Part shown: piece after piece, positions 10,913 to 23,350 of the stretch
Layout: every line of letters begins with the position of its first letter
Numbering within the stretch: position 1 is the stretch's first letter
The notes under the pieces: generated by a model
The model's input: the letters and a program-made list of their open reading frames with translations, nothing else
What the model was told of the DNA's origin: nothing
The model's database searches: none
Assembly (NCBI GenBank): GCA_027625915.1
Contig: JANTQA010000032.1
Coordinates: forward strand, 10,168,001 to 10,232,000
Direction: 5' to 3'
DNA: 64,000 nt
From: Anaeramoeba flamelloides
Lineage: Eukaryota; Metamonada; Anaeramoebidae
Made by a program: the position numbers and the translations under genes

Positions 10913-12793
10913 TTATATTTCCTCGATCGGAAAGAATTTGTTATTTAATTTATATTTGGCTCCATTTTTCAAGAGGAATTTGATAACATTCTCATTTTCA
11001 CTTTCAATTGCATACATAATTGGTGTCATCCCAACATCGTCTTTTATATTTACATCTAGCCCATATCTCAATAATAATTTGCAAATTTCCATTTCGCCCG
11101 AAGCCGTGGCAAGATGTAAAGGAGTTTCTTTGCTGTTATTAGTAAAAGTTTTGAAATTGATCCCTTTGTTGATCAAATATTCCGCAATTGATGGCTCCTT
11201 GCTTTCGATGGATACCATTAGTGCATTAAATCCATCTGTGACGTCGACGTAATTAAGATCGCAGCCAGATTCAATTAGAAGCTTTGTAATTTGGAAATAC
11301 CCATTTTGAATTGCAATGAATAGTGATGGCCAATCGACAAAAACCATATCTAAAAAGCAACCATTTTGGATCAACAATTGTACAATTTCTTCGTCCCCGT
11401 TTTTGGTAGCTTCATATAAGGGGAAGTTTCCGTTTTTAGTTTTCATATTAACCAGTGCGCCTTTTGAAATTAAATAATCGCACACTTCATAATGCCCCTT
11501 TTTGGATGCAAAAAATAATGCTGTTTCATTATACACCGTTTTTTGATTTATAAAATCTAGGAGATTTTGACTTTTTGTATTCTTTGTCTTGTTTAGGTTG
11601 CTCTCATTTTTGTTTGTATAGGAGTCAACTAATTCTTGAAGAATTGACAAATTGCCATTTTCTGCTGCAAGAATAAATGGTGTTTTCCCCTCTTTGCCGG
11701 TTTTCCAATCAAGATACGCACCATACTTCAAAAATGTCTGAACAGTACTTAGATCCCCCTTTATACAGGCAATATGGAGCGCGTTGTGGCCAGTACACGT
11801 GTCTTTTTGATTAGGGTTCATCCCTTTTTGCAAAAATAATACAGCCATAGAAAGGTACCCCTTAGAAATAGCAATTTGAAACGACTCGAAGCAATTCTTA
11901 TCGTTGATACTCCGTCGTGTTTCATATTTTAGCAATAAACTAACAATAGAATAGTGTCCGTTTTTACATGCAACATACAGACTCTGGTGACCTTTTTTTG
12001 TTGTCTGCTTTGGATCACATTTGTTTTTTAATAATAACCTGACAATTGGGTAATACCCTTGTTTACTTGCGATGTACAATGGAAAGTATTCCTATTTAGG
12101 TTGTTAGAAACAAAAAAAGAATATGTGTTTAGATTGAAGGGTTTTTTTTTTTTTGTTTTTCGTTGTTTGTTTGCAGTCCTTTGTTTTCAATGATTTTCAA
12201 ATTAGTTAGTGAAATTTTATTTCAATTTTTCCTTTAAATTGTTTTGTTTGGATCATTAATATTTGAAATAACAAAAGATCTTTACAGTTTTGATCAAAAA
12301 TGACATTTTTTTGCTATTACTTTCGGTGTTCTTGTAAGATCTTTTTGAGAAAAAACCTAACTTTGGGAATTGGAAAATAACAGAAACATTATGTTTGTGT
12401 TGTACAAATATATGTGTTTTGTATGTTCTGTGTGGTGTTTACATAATGACTCAATGTTCGACCTTTTGTTTTTATTCTGTTGAAGAAAGAAGAAAAATGA
12501 ATTTTTACCCATTTTGTTTTGAGATCTGGATTACATCCACGACCTAAAAACTCTTTGACTAAATTACAATCACCATAAGAACTTACAATATAAAGAGGTG
12601 TTTGCCCGTCAATATTCTGGTTCAGATTTATTGAGTATTCATCAATTTTTTTTGTAATTCTCAGAATGTTATGTGAATTGAGTGCATTTAAAAAGGAGTC
12701 TTGTCTTGGGATTCTTGTTTTGATCATATTAGTATATATGTTTTTTTTTGTTTTCAGGAATAAGGTTTTGGAATTGGAAGAAAGATTGTTCAA
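10913..12793 (-). CDS. Ankyrin-repeat protein (probable ANK-BTB, N-terminal part)
   Basis: Exon 1 spans 12793-12509 (95 codons) and ends AAATGG|GTAAAA. Exon 2 spans 12091-10913, starting after TAAATAG with GAATAC. The phase-0 join gives ...NPDLKTKW/EYFPLYIASKQG, which restores a canonical ankyrin repeat; this is good support for the 417-bp intron. The 487-residue product holds about 12 repeats (TPLYIVSSYG, YFPLYIASKQG, SLYVACKNGH, ALHIACIKGD, TPFILAAENG, ALFFASKKGH, PLYEATKNGD, TPLHLATASG, TPIMYAIESE and others), so it is a protein-interaction solenoid. It ends FFPIEEI-stop only 35 bp before a MITE and about 300 bp before the tandem-BTB exon. The true C terminus may therefore include the BTBs, with this stop lying in an intron or created by the insertion. 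Specific partner unknown. Confidence 0.85.
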
Positions 12794-13644
12794 AAAATTA
12801 GAAGCAAAAAGTGTTGTTGTTTTTTAACTAAAAATATTCATTTGGTTATTAATAAAAAAAAATGAACTTGAAAATGGAAGAATTATTTTGTTGTCAAAAA
12901 TTCAGGGGTGTTGATCCAAATCTTGTTTGTTTAATGTAGATAAAGCGAATTATTTTTTCATTCAAAAGCTTTTGTTTAAAAATTCTAAAATGGATTATTG
13001 AGTCTTTTTGATTTTAAATCTGAAAGTTTCAATATGACTTCTCTTGTTTTTGATTGGTTAAATATTGAGAAGTTCTTAATTTTTTTTTTTTTAGAACTCA
13101 AGTTTTTTAAGCTTCAAGATTGTTTTATGGTTTTTTTGAAAATATTTTCGTAATCGGTAATGCATTTTGTTTCTAACAATCCGACAAAAAAATAATCAAA
13201 AAAAATATTTGATCAATTCTAAAAGCTAAAATTTGAAACAACTGAATTTTTGAAGTTTTTGTCAACCTCTTTTGAAAGAATTTAATGTGTTCACCAGTGA
13301 AACCTTCTTTACTTCTGTTGATTCATTATCAAAATCCGAAATAGAAATGATCTTTTACTTGAAAGGATATTTTTCCAACGATTTATTTCTGGTTTTTCCG
13401 AAAGTTTACATTTAAGAACGAAATTGAATTGGTTTATTATTTGCAATTAACGATCTTTTTAAAAAATTACAATTTTGATTGTTTAAAAAATTTTGAAAAT
13501 CTTTTGAAATTTTTATCTTACTTTTTGAATAATATTAAAATTAAAAAGAAAATGTTATAAATTGGGGATAACAGGTGAGTCGTTTGCCATAGTAATGTTG
13601 TTTAATATCTAATTTGTGTGTTTATTATTTTGTATGAAATATTT
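12794..13644. other. 5' flank of the ankyrin gene
   Basis: AT-rich; no coding exon, RNA gene or repeat copy recognised. The promoter of the minus-strand ankyrin gene should lie here. Confidence 0.4.
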
Positions 13645-13843
13645 ACAGTCAGTTTCACTTCTAAGACACGAACTTTAAATGAAATTTAAGGCACTTAAAA
13701 AATCTTAAATTAAGGCACAAAATTTGGAATTTTAGTAAAATAATTTGTGTCCAAAAAAAGTCCAAAAAATGTGCTTTAATTTGAGATTTTTCTGTGCCTT
13801 AAATTCCATTCAAATTTTATGTCTTAGGAGTGGAGCTGACTGT
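13645..13843. mobile_element. MITE, family A copy 2 (199 bp, TA target)
   Basis: Same length and ends as the 8.9-kb copy: TTACAGTCAGTTTCACTT at the left and GGAGCTGACTGTA at the right, flanked by TA on both sides. Its arms are more diverged than those of copy 1, so it is probably an older insertion. Tc1/mariner-type non-autonomous element. Confidence 0.86.
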
Positions 13844-15003
13844 AGTTCAATTTTTTGTTTTTGTTTGATAGGGATTATATCTATCAGCAATTAATAATTT
13901 CAAAGATCAAGCTTATTTTTGAGAATGCTTGGTAGTGTGTATTTAACTCCTTATTTCTATTCAGCTTTCACAGCAGAATTATTGTTTGATGGTACTCCCT
14001 ACCAGAAAATAAAAATCATCTCGTAAATATAATGCAAATTCAAAAAAAAAAAATTAATGAATCTTGAAATTGAAAAACTAAGTAAAAAACTGATTAACTT
14101 GATACCAAACTAATTTTTTTAAAATCTCTTCTCAGAAATGAATTATTGGATTTTAAAAGTTTGATCCATTTTTTTTAATTTTGAAAATCCAAAATATTTT
14201 TCAAAATTATTTAAAAAAAAAAAAATTTCATGAAAAAAGAAAGAAATCTTATTTTCTGTTCAGGAAGTGTACAAAAATATATACTAAAAAATAAAAACAT
14301 AAAATATTAAATAGAACAGTATAAAATATATAATTAATTTCAAAATAATAATAATAATAATTTCTAAACGTCAATCCATCCAAAGGGGAAAAGTTATAAA
14401 ATACAGTTTATAAAAATTTAATGTGCTTAAATGGATATTAGAAGAAAATCATTTAATTTTGAATATTTCAAAATGGAAATCATTTTTTCACATTTTTTCT
14501 TTTTTTATTTGTCTCTGTTTTTATGATTTTTTTGATAAAAAACTCATTTGCAAAAATTTTTTTTTATTACAAAATATATCGTAATTAAGTATAAATAAGG
14601 TTATTCTAATGCTATTGAAATAGTACAAATAACGATAGAAAAAATCAGATTTATTTCTATTGGAATTTTATTTGATCCTTAATTGAAGATCAAAATGAAC
14701 ATTGTTGTTTTTCTCAAAGGACACTAAGAATTAGAGTTTTTGAATTTTTGAGAAAATAGATTGATTCGGTTTACTTGATACGGATGTCAGTAATTCCTTG
14801 ATGTCATTTATTCTACTTATTTCTTATTTTTTTTTCAAATGTCAATTATAAAAAATAATTGATATTTGAAAAAAATGTTGGTCACTTTAACAGAAACAAA
14901 GTTTATAATCAAACTCGTTTTGTTCTATAAAACTGGTTATTTGTGATTAGGTTGATTTTTAAGAAAAAAATAGAATCTAAAAAGTGAAAAAAAATAATTT
15001 TTT
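13844..15003. other. AT-rich intergenic DNA
   Basis: No gene recognised. The last 15 bp (14989-15003, AAAAAATAATTTTTT) match the sequence after the LINE at 15955-15969 and are read as its target-site duplication. Confidence 0.4.
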
Positions 15004-15954
15004 ATTAAAAAGAAAAGCCAAATTCATTCAGAAAATATCAGAATTGAATCTTAAATATTTATCACAGGAACTCAAGCTTCCAGATATTCCAAATATTAAT
15101 TGGAAGTTCACATCCTCGCTTCAACTCAAAAATCAATTTAAAAATTATTATATTCAATTAATACAGGATAAGATCGATAAAAGCCAAAACAGGGAGAATT
15201 GGAAATTGAAAAAATATTTAAAAATGACAAATTTTCCAAACAACTTTTGGGAAAAACAAGATTACTTACAGTGGAAATCTTCATCTACTCTTTTCAAATT
15301 TAAATCTTTCACAAATGGATTGAAAAGGTATTCTTATCACTTGGACAAACCTGACTCATCTAAAGATTGCCATTGTAAAAATGATCAAGACGAAACAATA
15401 GATCATTTTATCTGGGATTGCCCCAAATACAAAAAAAGCAGAAGTATTTGGAAGGCCAAATTAGGAGAATTAAAATCTATTAATAGAACTAATCTATTTA
15501 ATCAAAAGGACACATATCTAATATTCAGATTAATGAACAACAAAGAAATTTATGAGATTTCAATGGAATTCTTTCTTAAAAATTTGAAAATTAGAGCAAT
15601 AATTAATCAGAATTCACAACAATAATTTCTTTCCTAAACCCTCCCTCTCCAACTCGTTTCATCCTCTTCTCTCTCTCTCTCTCTTTTTTTTTTCTTATCT
15701 TTATTCTTTCTTTTCTTCTCTTTTATTCTTATTCTCTTCTTTCTTTTTACTTTTTATATTTTTCTTCTACGAGGACTGTTCTGAAATGATCAAACTTTTC
15801 TCTTCAGATGTTGTAAAAATAATCCATATCTTCTTGATTTGGGTATACAATTTTTTTACAGTATTCATTTGAAGTTCATTTTCTCAACAAAACTCCTCTT
15901 TTACAAGGCGACAAATCATTCGATTTTTCCTCCCCATAAATAAACATCATCATC
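15004..15954 (+). mobile_element. 5'-truncated LINE, C-terminal ORF end plus 3' UTR
   Basis: An intact frame runs to TAA at 15625 and encodes the end of a non-LTR retrotransposon ORF2. Near its C terminus is a zinc-knuckle-like segment CHCKNDQDETIDHFIWDCP, the Cys/His motif following the reverse transcriptase in many LINEs (zf-RVT type), then FFLKNLKIRAIINQNSQQ. The in-frame ATG at 14984 lies in flanking DNA, so this is not a host gene start. The 3' UTR holds a CT microsatellite and ends in CATCATCATC. Flanks share AAAAAATAATTTTTT (14989-15003 and 15955-15969), a plausible 15-bp duplication though low in complexity. It is homologous to, but clearly diverged from, the LINE at 40.0-41.5 kb. Confidence 0.82.
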
Positions 15955-18169
15955 AAAAAATAATTTTTTCTGATATGATAAGTTCTTTTTTCCAACACTT
16001 TTTCATTTTATGAAAAATTTTTCAAAAAGTCTGGATTTTTTTTTGATTTTTTTCCAGCCTTACTTTCAAAATTTTTTTGATTAAACAATAATTATGAATG
16101 TTTACTCTTCTTTTAAAAAAATATATGGCATATACTATTTCTTTAAAGGAGGGGTAAATTTATTTTAAAATATCTTTATTAAATTCAATCCCCATAAAAC
16201 TATTTAAATATAGACAATCGTTAATAATCAAGAAAAGGTTGTTGTGAATAATTTTATTTATTAATTAATATATCAAGTCTTTTGCTAAAATTTCTGTATT
16301 TTTTGTTTTTTCATATTTCTATTAATCGATACCAAAAATAATATTGGCTTTCATGTGAAAATTAAAAATTGAATAGGAATTATTGATCAATAAAATAATC
16401 AAGAAAAAAAAATCCAAAGATATAAAACTGAAACAATTTTTTGCTTATTGTGTGAAAACATAATTAAAAATCTATTAATTTGGAATTGAATGAAGATTTT
16501 CTTGTTGAAATTTGAATTTAAAGAGGTTAAAAAATTTTAGGTAACTTTTTTTTTGATCATAAGAGCTTTATCCAAAATAGATTGGTAATAAAAATGGAAT
16601 TTATTGAAATACTAGAATTTTTCGAAACATAAGAAGGTATTTTATTTTTTTGGAATATTTTTTTTGGAAAATAACCATTTCAGTTTCAATATATAGTATA
16701 AAACATTTTTTAGTTTACAGTAAGACTGGAAAACAGTATTTAATTGATTTTTTTTTTAATTAAAATTATTCAAAAAAACAACTCTTTAATAGATATTGGG
16801 GATTTGGTACTCGTTTTCATGAGTGTGTTCTAATTTTTGGGATTCTTTATTACGGGGCAGGGTTTTTAAAATTACAAATGCATATCGGAAATAAAACCAT
16901 TTGTAAATTGAATGATTGGTAGTAGTTAGATTTTATCTTTTTTTTTGGTTGAAGAAAAGAACAAAATCTATGAAATTTATTGTCTCACTCATAGAAAGAA
17001 TAGTTTGATTCAAAATTTTGGTTTTAAAATTGTTTTGTTTTAGTTGTGTGTGTTAGCCACTCAGTACAGATAAAAAAGGAGTTGTATTTTTTTCTTGAAA
17101 AAATTACAAATAAAATTTCAATTTTTCCAAAAAAATAAAATGATTTTCTTTTTTTGTTCAAAATTTCCAACAAAAACAAGTTATTCCACCCTCATTTAAG
17201 CTGATCTTTTAAATTATTTTGATTTTAGCAACTAAAAAATAATAAAAACTTTATAAATATTTTTATTTTTTTTTCAATTTTTCGAAAAAGATTCTGGGGG
17301 TTTGTTGAACCAAAATAGTGAATCCAGTGCTGGTTTTAACAATATTCTAATCAAATTTAGATATTTATATTCATTCAAACAGATTCTTTAAAAAAAAAAC
17401 ATTATCCCGGTATATTAAGGCATATTACATAAATAAAGCAAATTAAAATTTCTCCTCTCGTTCTATATGATCTTTTTCAAGTGAGAAAATGGATGATTAT
17501 TTTTTTCTATTTGATACAAAAAATTGTGTTAAAAAGAGATTTAATCCCAACAAATTTTCCAATAGAAAGGAATTGCTTAAAATTGTATTATATTGCTTAA
17601 AAAATCGTTTGTGTCCTTACCATCTTTTCGGTTTTGTATAAAAATTGGCTGTGTATCATTTTCTTCCAAAAAAAGAGTTTATTTTTTTTTTTTCATTTTT
17701 GAGAAATATCTCATCTTACATACACATTTTATAATAAATATCATAGTCATTGATTCAATTAGTGGCAATATTTCATTTAATTATGGTTTACCAATTTACT
17801 AATAGATTCACTATCAAAGAGGATTTTTTATAAAATGTAAAAAAATTGCCACCCTTTTTTTGGAAATATCTTCTGTTTTCCTGGTCTAAAAATAATATCT
17901 TCTCCTGGAAACATACTTTTAAGCAAAATAATTACTTTTCAACAAAAAAAAAATTACTTGTAAAAAAAAAAAAAAAAAATGAGGATTAAATGCTCTTTCC
18001 CTAAATAAAATGCAATAATAATGAATTTAAAAAAAAACATCACACCCTTCTACAATATTCACCTTTGTTATTGTTCATTAAAATCTGACATATCCTAAAA
18101 TAAAATAAATCAAATTTCAAATTTTTGGGCAAAGTTAAAATAATTTAAAGAATAACAATACTACACTTT
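15955..18169. other. AT-rich intergenic DNA
   Basis: No gene supported. A slightly GC-richer patch at about 16800-16900 and a 69-codon plus-strand frame at 17593-17802 show no recognisable motif and read as chance. Confidence 0.4.
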
Positions 18170-18560
18170 ACATTCAAATTTGGACATAATTTTGATTTTG
18201 ACCAAATATTTTTATCATTTTTTTATCTTTTCTTTTTTTTGTTTTCATTTAATTTTATTTTCCCAATTGCGTACTCTTGTTTCGTTAGATCATAATTCTT
18301 TTTTTTACCAATGATTGATTAAGGTTAAAGTTGGATTCAATTTAATAGAAAACTCAAATAAAATTAGTTGATGGTATCTAACCTTTTGATCGATCAACAA
18401 TTGTTCATAGAATATTAACGAATTAACCACAATAATTTTTTGTTCTGCTCTTTTCATCATTTTGAAGACACACATTTTTTGGTTGTATTTTTTTCTTCTT
18501 TTATTTGGATAAAAATGGTTACATTTAACAGCATTAATACTGGGTAACTTAAGTGTGATT
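18170..18560 (-). repeat. Dispersed repeat family D, copy 2
   Basis: Reverse-complement relative of the 7.9- and 50.0-kb copies. Shared landmarks are TTTTGATCGATCAACAATTG, GATGGTATCTAACC and a downstream GTATTTTTTTCTTCTTTTAT-like T-rich stretch. No coding content. Confidence 0.65.
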
Positions 18561-19761
18561 TAATATTAAGTTTGACAAAATATAAAAAATTGAGATTTTT
18601 TTTTTTGCTTATTTTAGATTTTGGGTGTGTCTAGAATTTTTGGGATGGGGTTTATTATTGAATTTCCACTATTAACTTTTTTGATGAAAATATTTAATTG
18701 AAAAATATTGTTTCTTTTAATTCATTAAAAGATCATCATTTCCTTTTTTTTTAAATACACCCTATCATAAAATTATTATTCTTATTGTTAAAATAATCAT
18801 ATAATATTATCACCTAAAGTAAAGAACTAAAATTAATATGTGTCGATATATTATTTGTTTTATAATTATTGTATAATGATTAAGAATTAATAACCCTTAA
18901 CAAAAGATAATTCAATGAAAAAATAATTCTCTATTTTAATTTATTTATCATTTTGCAATTTCTTTTTCTTATTTTTAATTTTTTTTTCATAAATTTTTTT
19001 GCCTTTTCTATTCTTATTTTTTCATTTCTTTTCCAATGTTTTGTTTGGTTTGGTTTTTTCCATTCAAACAATTTTATTAATTTTGTATTTCATTAAATAT
19101 TTTTATTCAATCATTTGAAATATTATTGTTATATTATTATTAAAAAAAAAAAACAAAAAGTCTTGAACTTGTTCATGTTTATCAAGCTATATCATACAGT
19201 AATCATAAGATCAAGAAGCATAAGCGAATCAATTAACATTAGTTTTATAATATAAATTAATAATTAAATTGAGTTTAGTTCATTCTTTGAGTTAGTGATT
19301 GGATTTCTATGTTCTGATAAAAAAATTTTGTTCCTGAAACAAGTAGAGTTATTTGTTTTTTTTTAATTTGAGTTATTTGTTTGTTTGTTTTTTTTTGAGA
19401 AATAATGAGGAGGAGAAATGATCCAAGAAGTGTTTTGATCAATAAAACTATTTTTTCAAGTGACAAAAGATGACAAATATAAAGTCTACGTTTTTTTTTT
19501 TGATAATGATTTTAAAATTTTTTTTTTTCTAAAGTACAAATCAACCAAATGATGAATTACACCATAAAATAAGGAAAGTGTATATTTCAAAACAAAAAAA
19601 ACAAGCAACAACAATGAATAAAATTTAAAGCATATTGATTTTAGTGTGCTGATTGGAATGCTTGGTCAATTACAAATTGTTTCAGCATGAATGCAAATTG
19701 TGGGAAATTAAGCTTTTGTTGTAAAAAGTAAAAAAAAGAAAAAATAGATATTTTGGATGAC
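18561..19761. other. Spacer downstream of the CHTOP-like gene
   Basis: AT-rich, no coding exon recognised. The 3' UTR and poly-A site of the minus-strand gene ending at 19762 should be here. Confidence 0.4.
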
Positions 19762-20681
19762 TTATTTTTCATCTTCTTCTTCTTCTTGTTCTTCTTCTTC
19801 TTGTTCTTCTTGTTCTTCCTGTTCTTCCTGTTCTTCCTGTTCTTCTTGTTCTTCCACTCTCTCTCCTTGCTCTTCCACTCCCTCTTCTTGCTCTTCTTGT
19901 TCATCGCTGTTAAAATTGTCAAGGGTTTCTTCTTCTTCTTCTTTGCTTTGATCAGATTCCTTTTGATCGTTATTTTTTCTATATTCATCAAGCTCGTTAT
20001 CAAGATAATTTTCAGCTTGATCTGGGTTCTTGAGTAAATATTTTTCAAGTTCTTTATCTAAATCTTCTTCATTTAATTTTTTTCTTTGATCTTGGTTTGA
20101 TCTTCGCCTTCCTCGACCTCGGCCTCTTCCTCCTCTTCCTCGATTAAATCGATCACTACGTGCCCTATCTCTTCCCCTTCCTCTTCCTCCCCTGCCTCTT
20201 CCTCTTCTTCCCCTTCCTCTTCTTCCTCTCCCTCTTCTTTCATATTCTCCTCTTCTTCTTCCTCCATTTCTATCTTCTCTTTCACGAAAGATATTTCTTC
20301 GTCTAAATTGTTTTGGTAGAAAATTAGAGTTAAATAAATTTAAATTGCATTAAGTTTTATGTTTGTAAAAATTGTTTGATTTTTAATTAAAAGAATTGTT
20401 TGGGGGGTGGGGGGGGACTTTTTAAAGTTCGGTTGAAAGTCCTTTAAAAGAAAAAAAATTAAAATAAAAAAAATAAAAAATAAAAATTAAAAATAAAAAA
20501 AAAAAATCTTTTTGTTTGGTCGTTACCTATCAGATCTTGAATCACTAAAATCACGATCACGTACACTTCTTGAATTTCGAATGACTTTATCACTACGTTC
20601 ACTTCTTGAATTTCCCCCACTCATTCTTGTAAATCGGTCACTTAGTGTTGAACCTTGGTTGCTAGATCTAATTCGACTCAT
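19762..20681 (-). CDS. CHTOP/FOP-like mRNA export adaptor
   Basis: Two exons: 20681-20527 (starts MSRIRSSNQGSTLSDRFTRM, donor ATAG|GTAACG) and 20302-19762 (acceptor CAATTTAG). Phases fit exactly, giving 231 residues. The N-terminal LSDRFTRM resembles the LNERFTNM segment of CHTOP. Residues 64-119 are an RGG/GRG tract, the type methylated by PRMT1 and used for RNA binding. Residues 128-162 (KLNEEDLDKELEKY...YLDNELDEYRKN) are two copies of the LDxELDxY motif of the FoP-duplication domain found in CHTOP and ALYREF. The tail is a Glu/Gln-rich acidic repeat (EEQEEQ). No RRM is seen, favouring CHTOP over ALYREF. The role inferred from the family is TREX-linked nuclear mRNA export. Poly-Glu and Ser/Cys/Phe frames over the same DNA are shadows of the purine-rich repeats. 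Confidence 0.88.
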
Positions 20682-21439
20682 AAGAAATTAAAATAAAAAA
20701 AGAAAAAATTCAAAAAAGCAAAAAATGAAAAAATGGTTTTTTGTCTTGATTATTCTTTGAATTTAAAGCTTACTCATTTGTTTATAATATTTTACACTTT
20801 TATTCTTGAAATTGTATAAGAAATCAATGGATTACTCAATCTTTTAATTTATTTTTTTTTTTTTTGAACAAATTTTTGTGAATTTGTTTTTGAGTGTTTT
20901 GTTATTTGGTGTCTGAGTAACTGGTTGTAAATTTGTTTCTTTTGTTTTTATTGTTTCAAATTCTTTGTTATTATTGTTAACCATATTCAATTTTTCAAAA
21001 AAGCCCATTCATAAAGGGTATAAATTTCAAATAAAATGACTTTAGAATTGTTTTTTTGATTTCTCGATGACAATTTACAACAAAGGTGTACACTAATATT
21101 GTAAGAATTAGCAAAAGGAAATTTTCTTTTCTTTTCTTTGATTATTAAAAAAAAACAAAAACAATGTTTCTTATGTTTTTTGTCTCAAGACCAAGCAATA
21201 ATTTATTTTAAAAAGTATTAACGAACCTTTTTCTCTCAAAGTAACAACAAAGTGATGTTGTTTTTTTTAAGCTCGTTTTTTTCTCTTCTTAGTTTATGAT
21301 TTAATATTCTATCATTTTGTAATTATTTAAAAAAATATTTAAGGATGAGAGTTCTTGAATATGGAAAATGAAGAAATCTTGAGTAGGGTGCTAAGAACGA
21401 TTAGTTTGTTCTTAGACGATCGATCTGAGACTTTTAAGT
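20682..21439. other. 5' flank of the CHTOP-like gene
   Basis: AT-rich; no gene recognised. A short hairpin CTAAGAAC...GTTCTTAG lies near 21390-21416. Promoter signals cannot be separated from background. Confidence 0.4.
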
Positions 21440-21931
21440 AAAGTAGTGAAAACAATACTGGACATGAAAATGTTCATGGACAAGATTTTTAATTGTGAAT
21501 ATTAGTAAAATTTTTGGGTACTTTCATTATTTTAAAATCAAATCGTTTTTTTATGAATCAAACTTATAAAATTATAACTCACTCACTTATTAGAATGATG
21601 ATTAATGAAATTACACTTTGTCAAAATGATCATAAGGTTAATCAAAAAACAAGAATAAAACTGATTATTTTCCAAACTCTAGTAAACCTGTAAAAAAACT
21701 TGATTGTTTTTCAAAAAAAGTTGATCGACTTTGGCTATCAAACAATAACTTGAGTATTCTGGATACAACCCACTTTAATGAACTTTGGGTATGTTTATTA
21801 CTAATCTCATAAAAAAATTAGTTATTTACATAAAGGATTTGATGCAATTACACAACAATTTTCCTGATATTAACAATTAAAAATCTTGTCCATGATTATT
21901 TTCATGTTCAGTATTTTTTTCACTACTATAC
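21440..21931 (-). mobile_element. Inverted-repeat element, family B copy 1
   Basis: The left end AAGTAGTGAAAACAATACTG and right end CAGTATTTTTTTCACTACT are complementary, as are inner arms CAAGATTTTTAATTGTGAAT and ATTAACAATTAAAAATCTTG. The interior (e.g. CAAGAATAAAA, TTTTCCAAACTCTAGTAAACC) is the reverse complement of that in copies at 24.2 and 34.3 kb. About 490 bp, no coding content. Confidence 0.8.
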
Positions 21932-21939
21932 TCTTAATT

Positions 21940-22077
21940 CTCAAATTAAGTCACAAAATTCGGATTAATAAAATAATTTAATAAAAAAAAAATCTCTAAA
22001 AAATGTACCTGAATTTGAGATTTTTATTGTTTCTTAAATTTCATCAAGAGTTTATTCTTAAAAGTGGAAGTGATGTA
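21940..22077. repeat. Decayed MITE, family A copy 3
   Basis: Contains TTCTCAAATTAAGTCACAAAATTC and the complementary-arm words AATTTGAGATTTTTATTG, TTTCTTAAATTTCAT and CTTAAAAGTGGAAGTGATGTA, matching the interior and right arm of the intact family A elements with many changes. It directly abuts a family B element. Confidence 0.65.
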
Positions 22078-22223
22078 AATTAAGAAGAAATGTTCCAATT
22101 TCGGTATTTCTCCAATGTTAAATATAAAAATATTTTTTTTTATTAAATCGAAATTATATTTATTGTCTGGTGTGACATAGGGTAATACACCAATAGTTTA
22201 TCCTTTGTAATATTTATGTTTTA

Positions 22224-22230
<7 letters not shown>

Positions 22231-22265
<35 letters not shown>
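22231..22265. repeat. (TA)n microsatellite
   Basis: Uninterrupted TA dinucleotide run of about 35 bp. Confidence 0.95.
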
Positions 22266-22268
<3 letters not shown>

Positions 22269-22654
22269 CCCGATTATGAATTCTAGAACTTTATTTTATT
22301 ATTTTTCTTCTTCTCTTTTTTTCTTTTAAGAAATATTCTTTAAAACACTAATTTTCGAAATAATTCAATAAATAAATAGATAAAAAAATTTTTTTTGGGC
22401 ATTCTAACTTTTGAATTAAAGATTTATTCTACACATATGAATTATTCCCTTCGTTTAATATATTAATAATTAAATCTTATAAAAATTCTTGGCGAATTCT
22501 CAAAATGGAAAAATCAAGTCCCTTTTTTTATCATGAACATGTTTGAATAGATTTCTCTTATATCCCCAATTTTCAATTTTTTTCTTTTGAAATAAAAATC
22601 ATTGATTTTTTCATTTATTTTTATCATTTATATTTATATATACATTATAAACCA

Positions 22655-23165
22655 AATTCCAAACGGTTGTTCGCGGTTTAAACAGTTGAAAGAATAACAA
22701 TAACACGTGCTATATTCAATTGGAAATAATTTTGATTTTACATATTATTTCATTTTTTGTATTTTTTGTTTTGTTTTAATTTCCTTTTTTCCAGTTACAT
22801 AATCCATTTTGTTAGAACTGGAATTTTTTTCTCTGGTTGATAGAAGGTTAGTTTTTATTTTTTTAAAAAGAAAAATCATAAAAAATTTGTTGATGGTATC
22901 TTATCATTTGACCAATTAACAATTATTAGTGAAAATTTAACGAATTTACCAATGCATTTTTTGTTCGGATCATGCTATTATTTTGGACACAACAGTTTTT
23001 ATTTTTTCATATTATATTTTTTTCTTATTTTTTTATAAAAATGATTATTTATAAAACCATTAAAACCCTTTAACTTTAATTTTTTTTAATATTACTTTTG
23101 AAAAAATATAATAAATTGTGTTTTTGTTTTTTGACTATTTTAGATTTTGTATATGTCCAAATTTT
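22655..23165 (-). repeat. Dispersed repeat family D, copy 3
   Basis: Shares GTTTAAACAGTTGAAAGAAT, AATAATTTTGATTTTAC, TTTTTTGTATTTTTTGTTTT and GTATCTTATCATTTGA with the 37.6-kb copy at high similarity, and more loosely with the 18.2-kb copy. No coding content. Confidence 0.7.
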
Positions 23166-23350
23166 TGGAATATGGTTTCGTTGGATTCAAGATTTATTGA
23201 GATGAGATTGATATATACTCTAAAATCGATATAATATTAATAAAAAATCAGTGAGGTTCAATAAACTCAAAAATAAACTTCCTTTTTAGTTTCTTTTTTT
23301 TATAAAAAACAAATTAACCGTTTTGGAAAAAAAATCGAAATAGGGGTTTT

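Noticed and set aside
10913-11252. Plus-strand frame of 145 residues at 10815-11252
   Set aside because: It lies opposite the ankyrin repeats and is a complementary-strand shadow.
20073-20285. Poly-Glu 70-residue minus-strand frame and matching Phe/Leu or Ser/Cys frames
   Set aside because: Shadow frames of the RGG and Glu/Gln repeats of the CHTOP-like gene.
22231-22265. CRISPR-like or satellite array
   Set aside because: It is a simple TA microsatellite; no spaced repeats of CRISPR type occur anywhere in the window.
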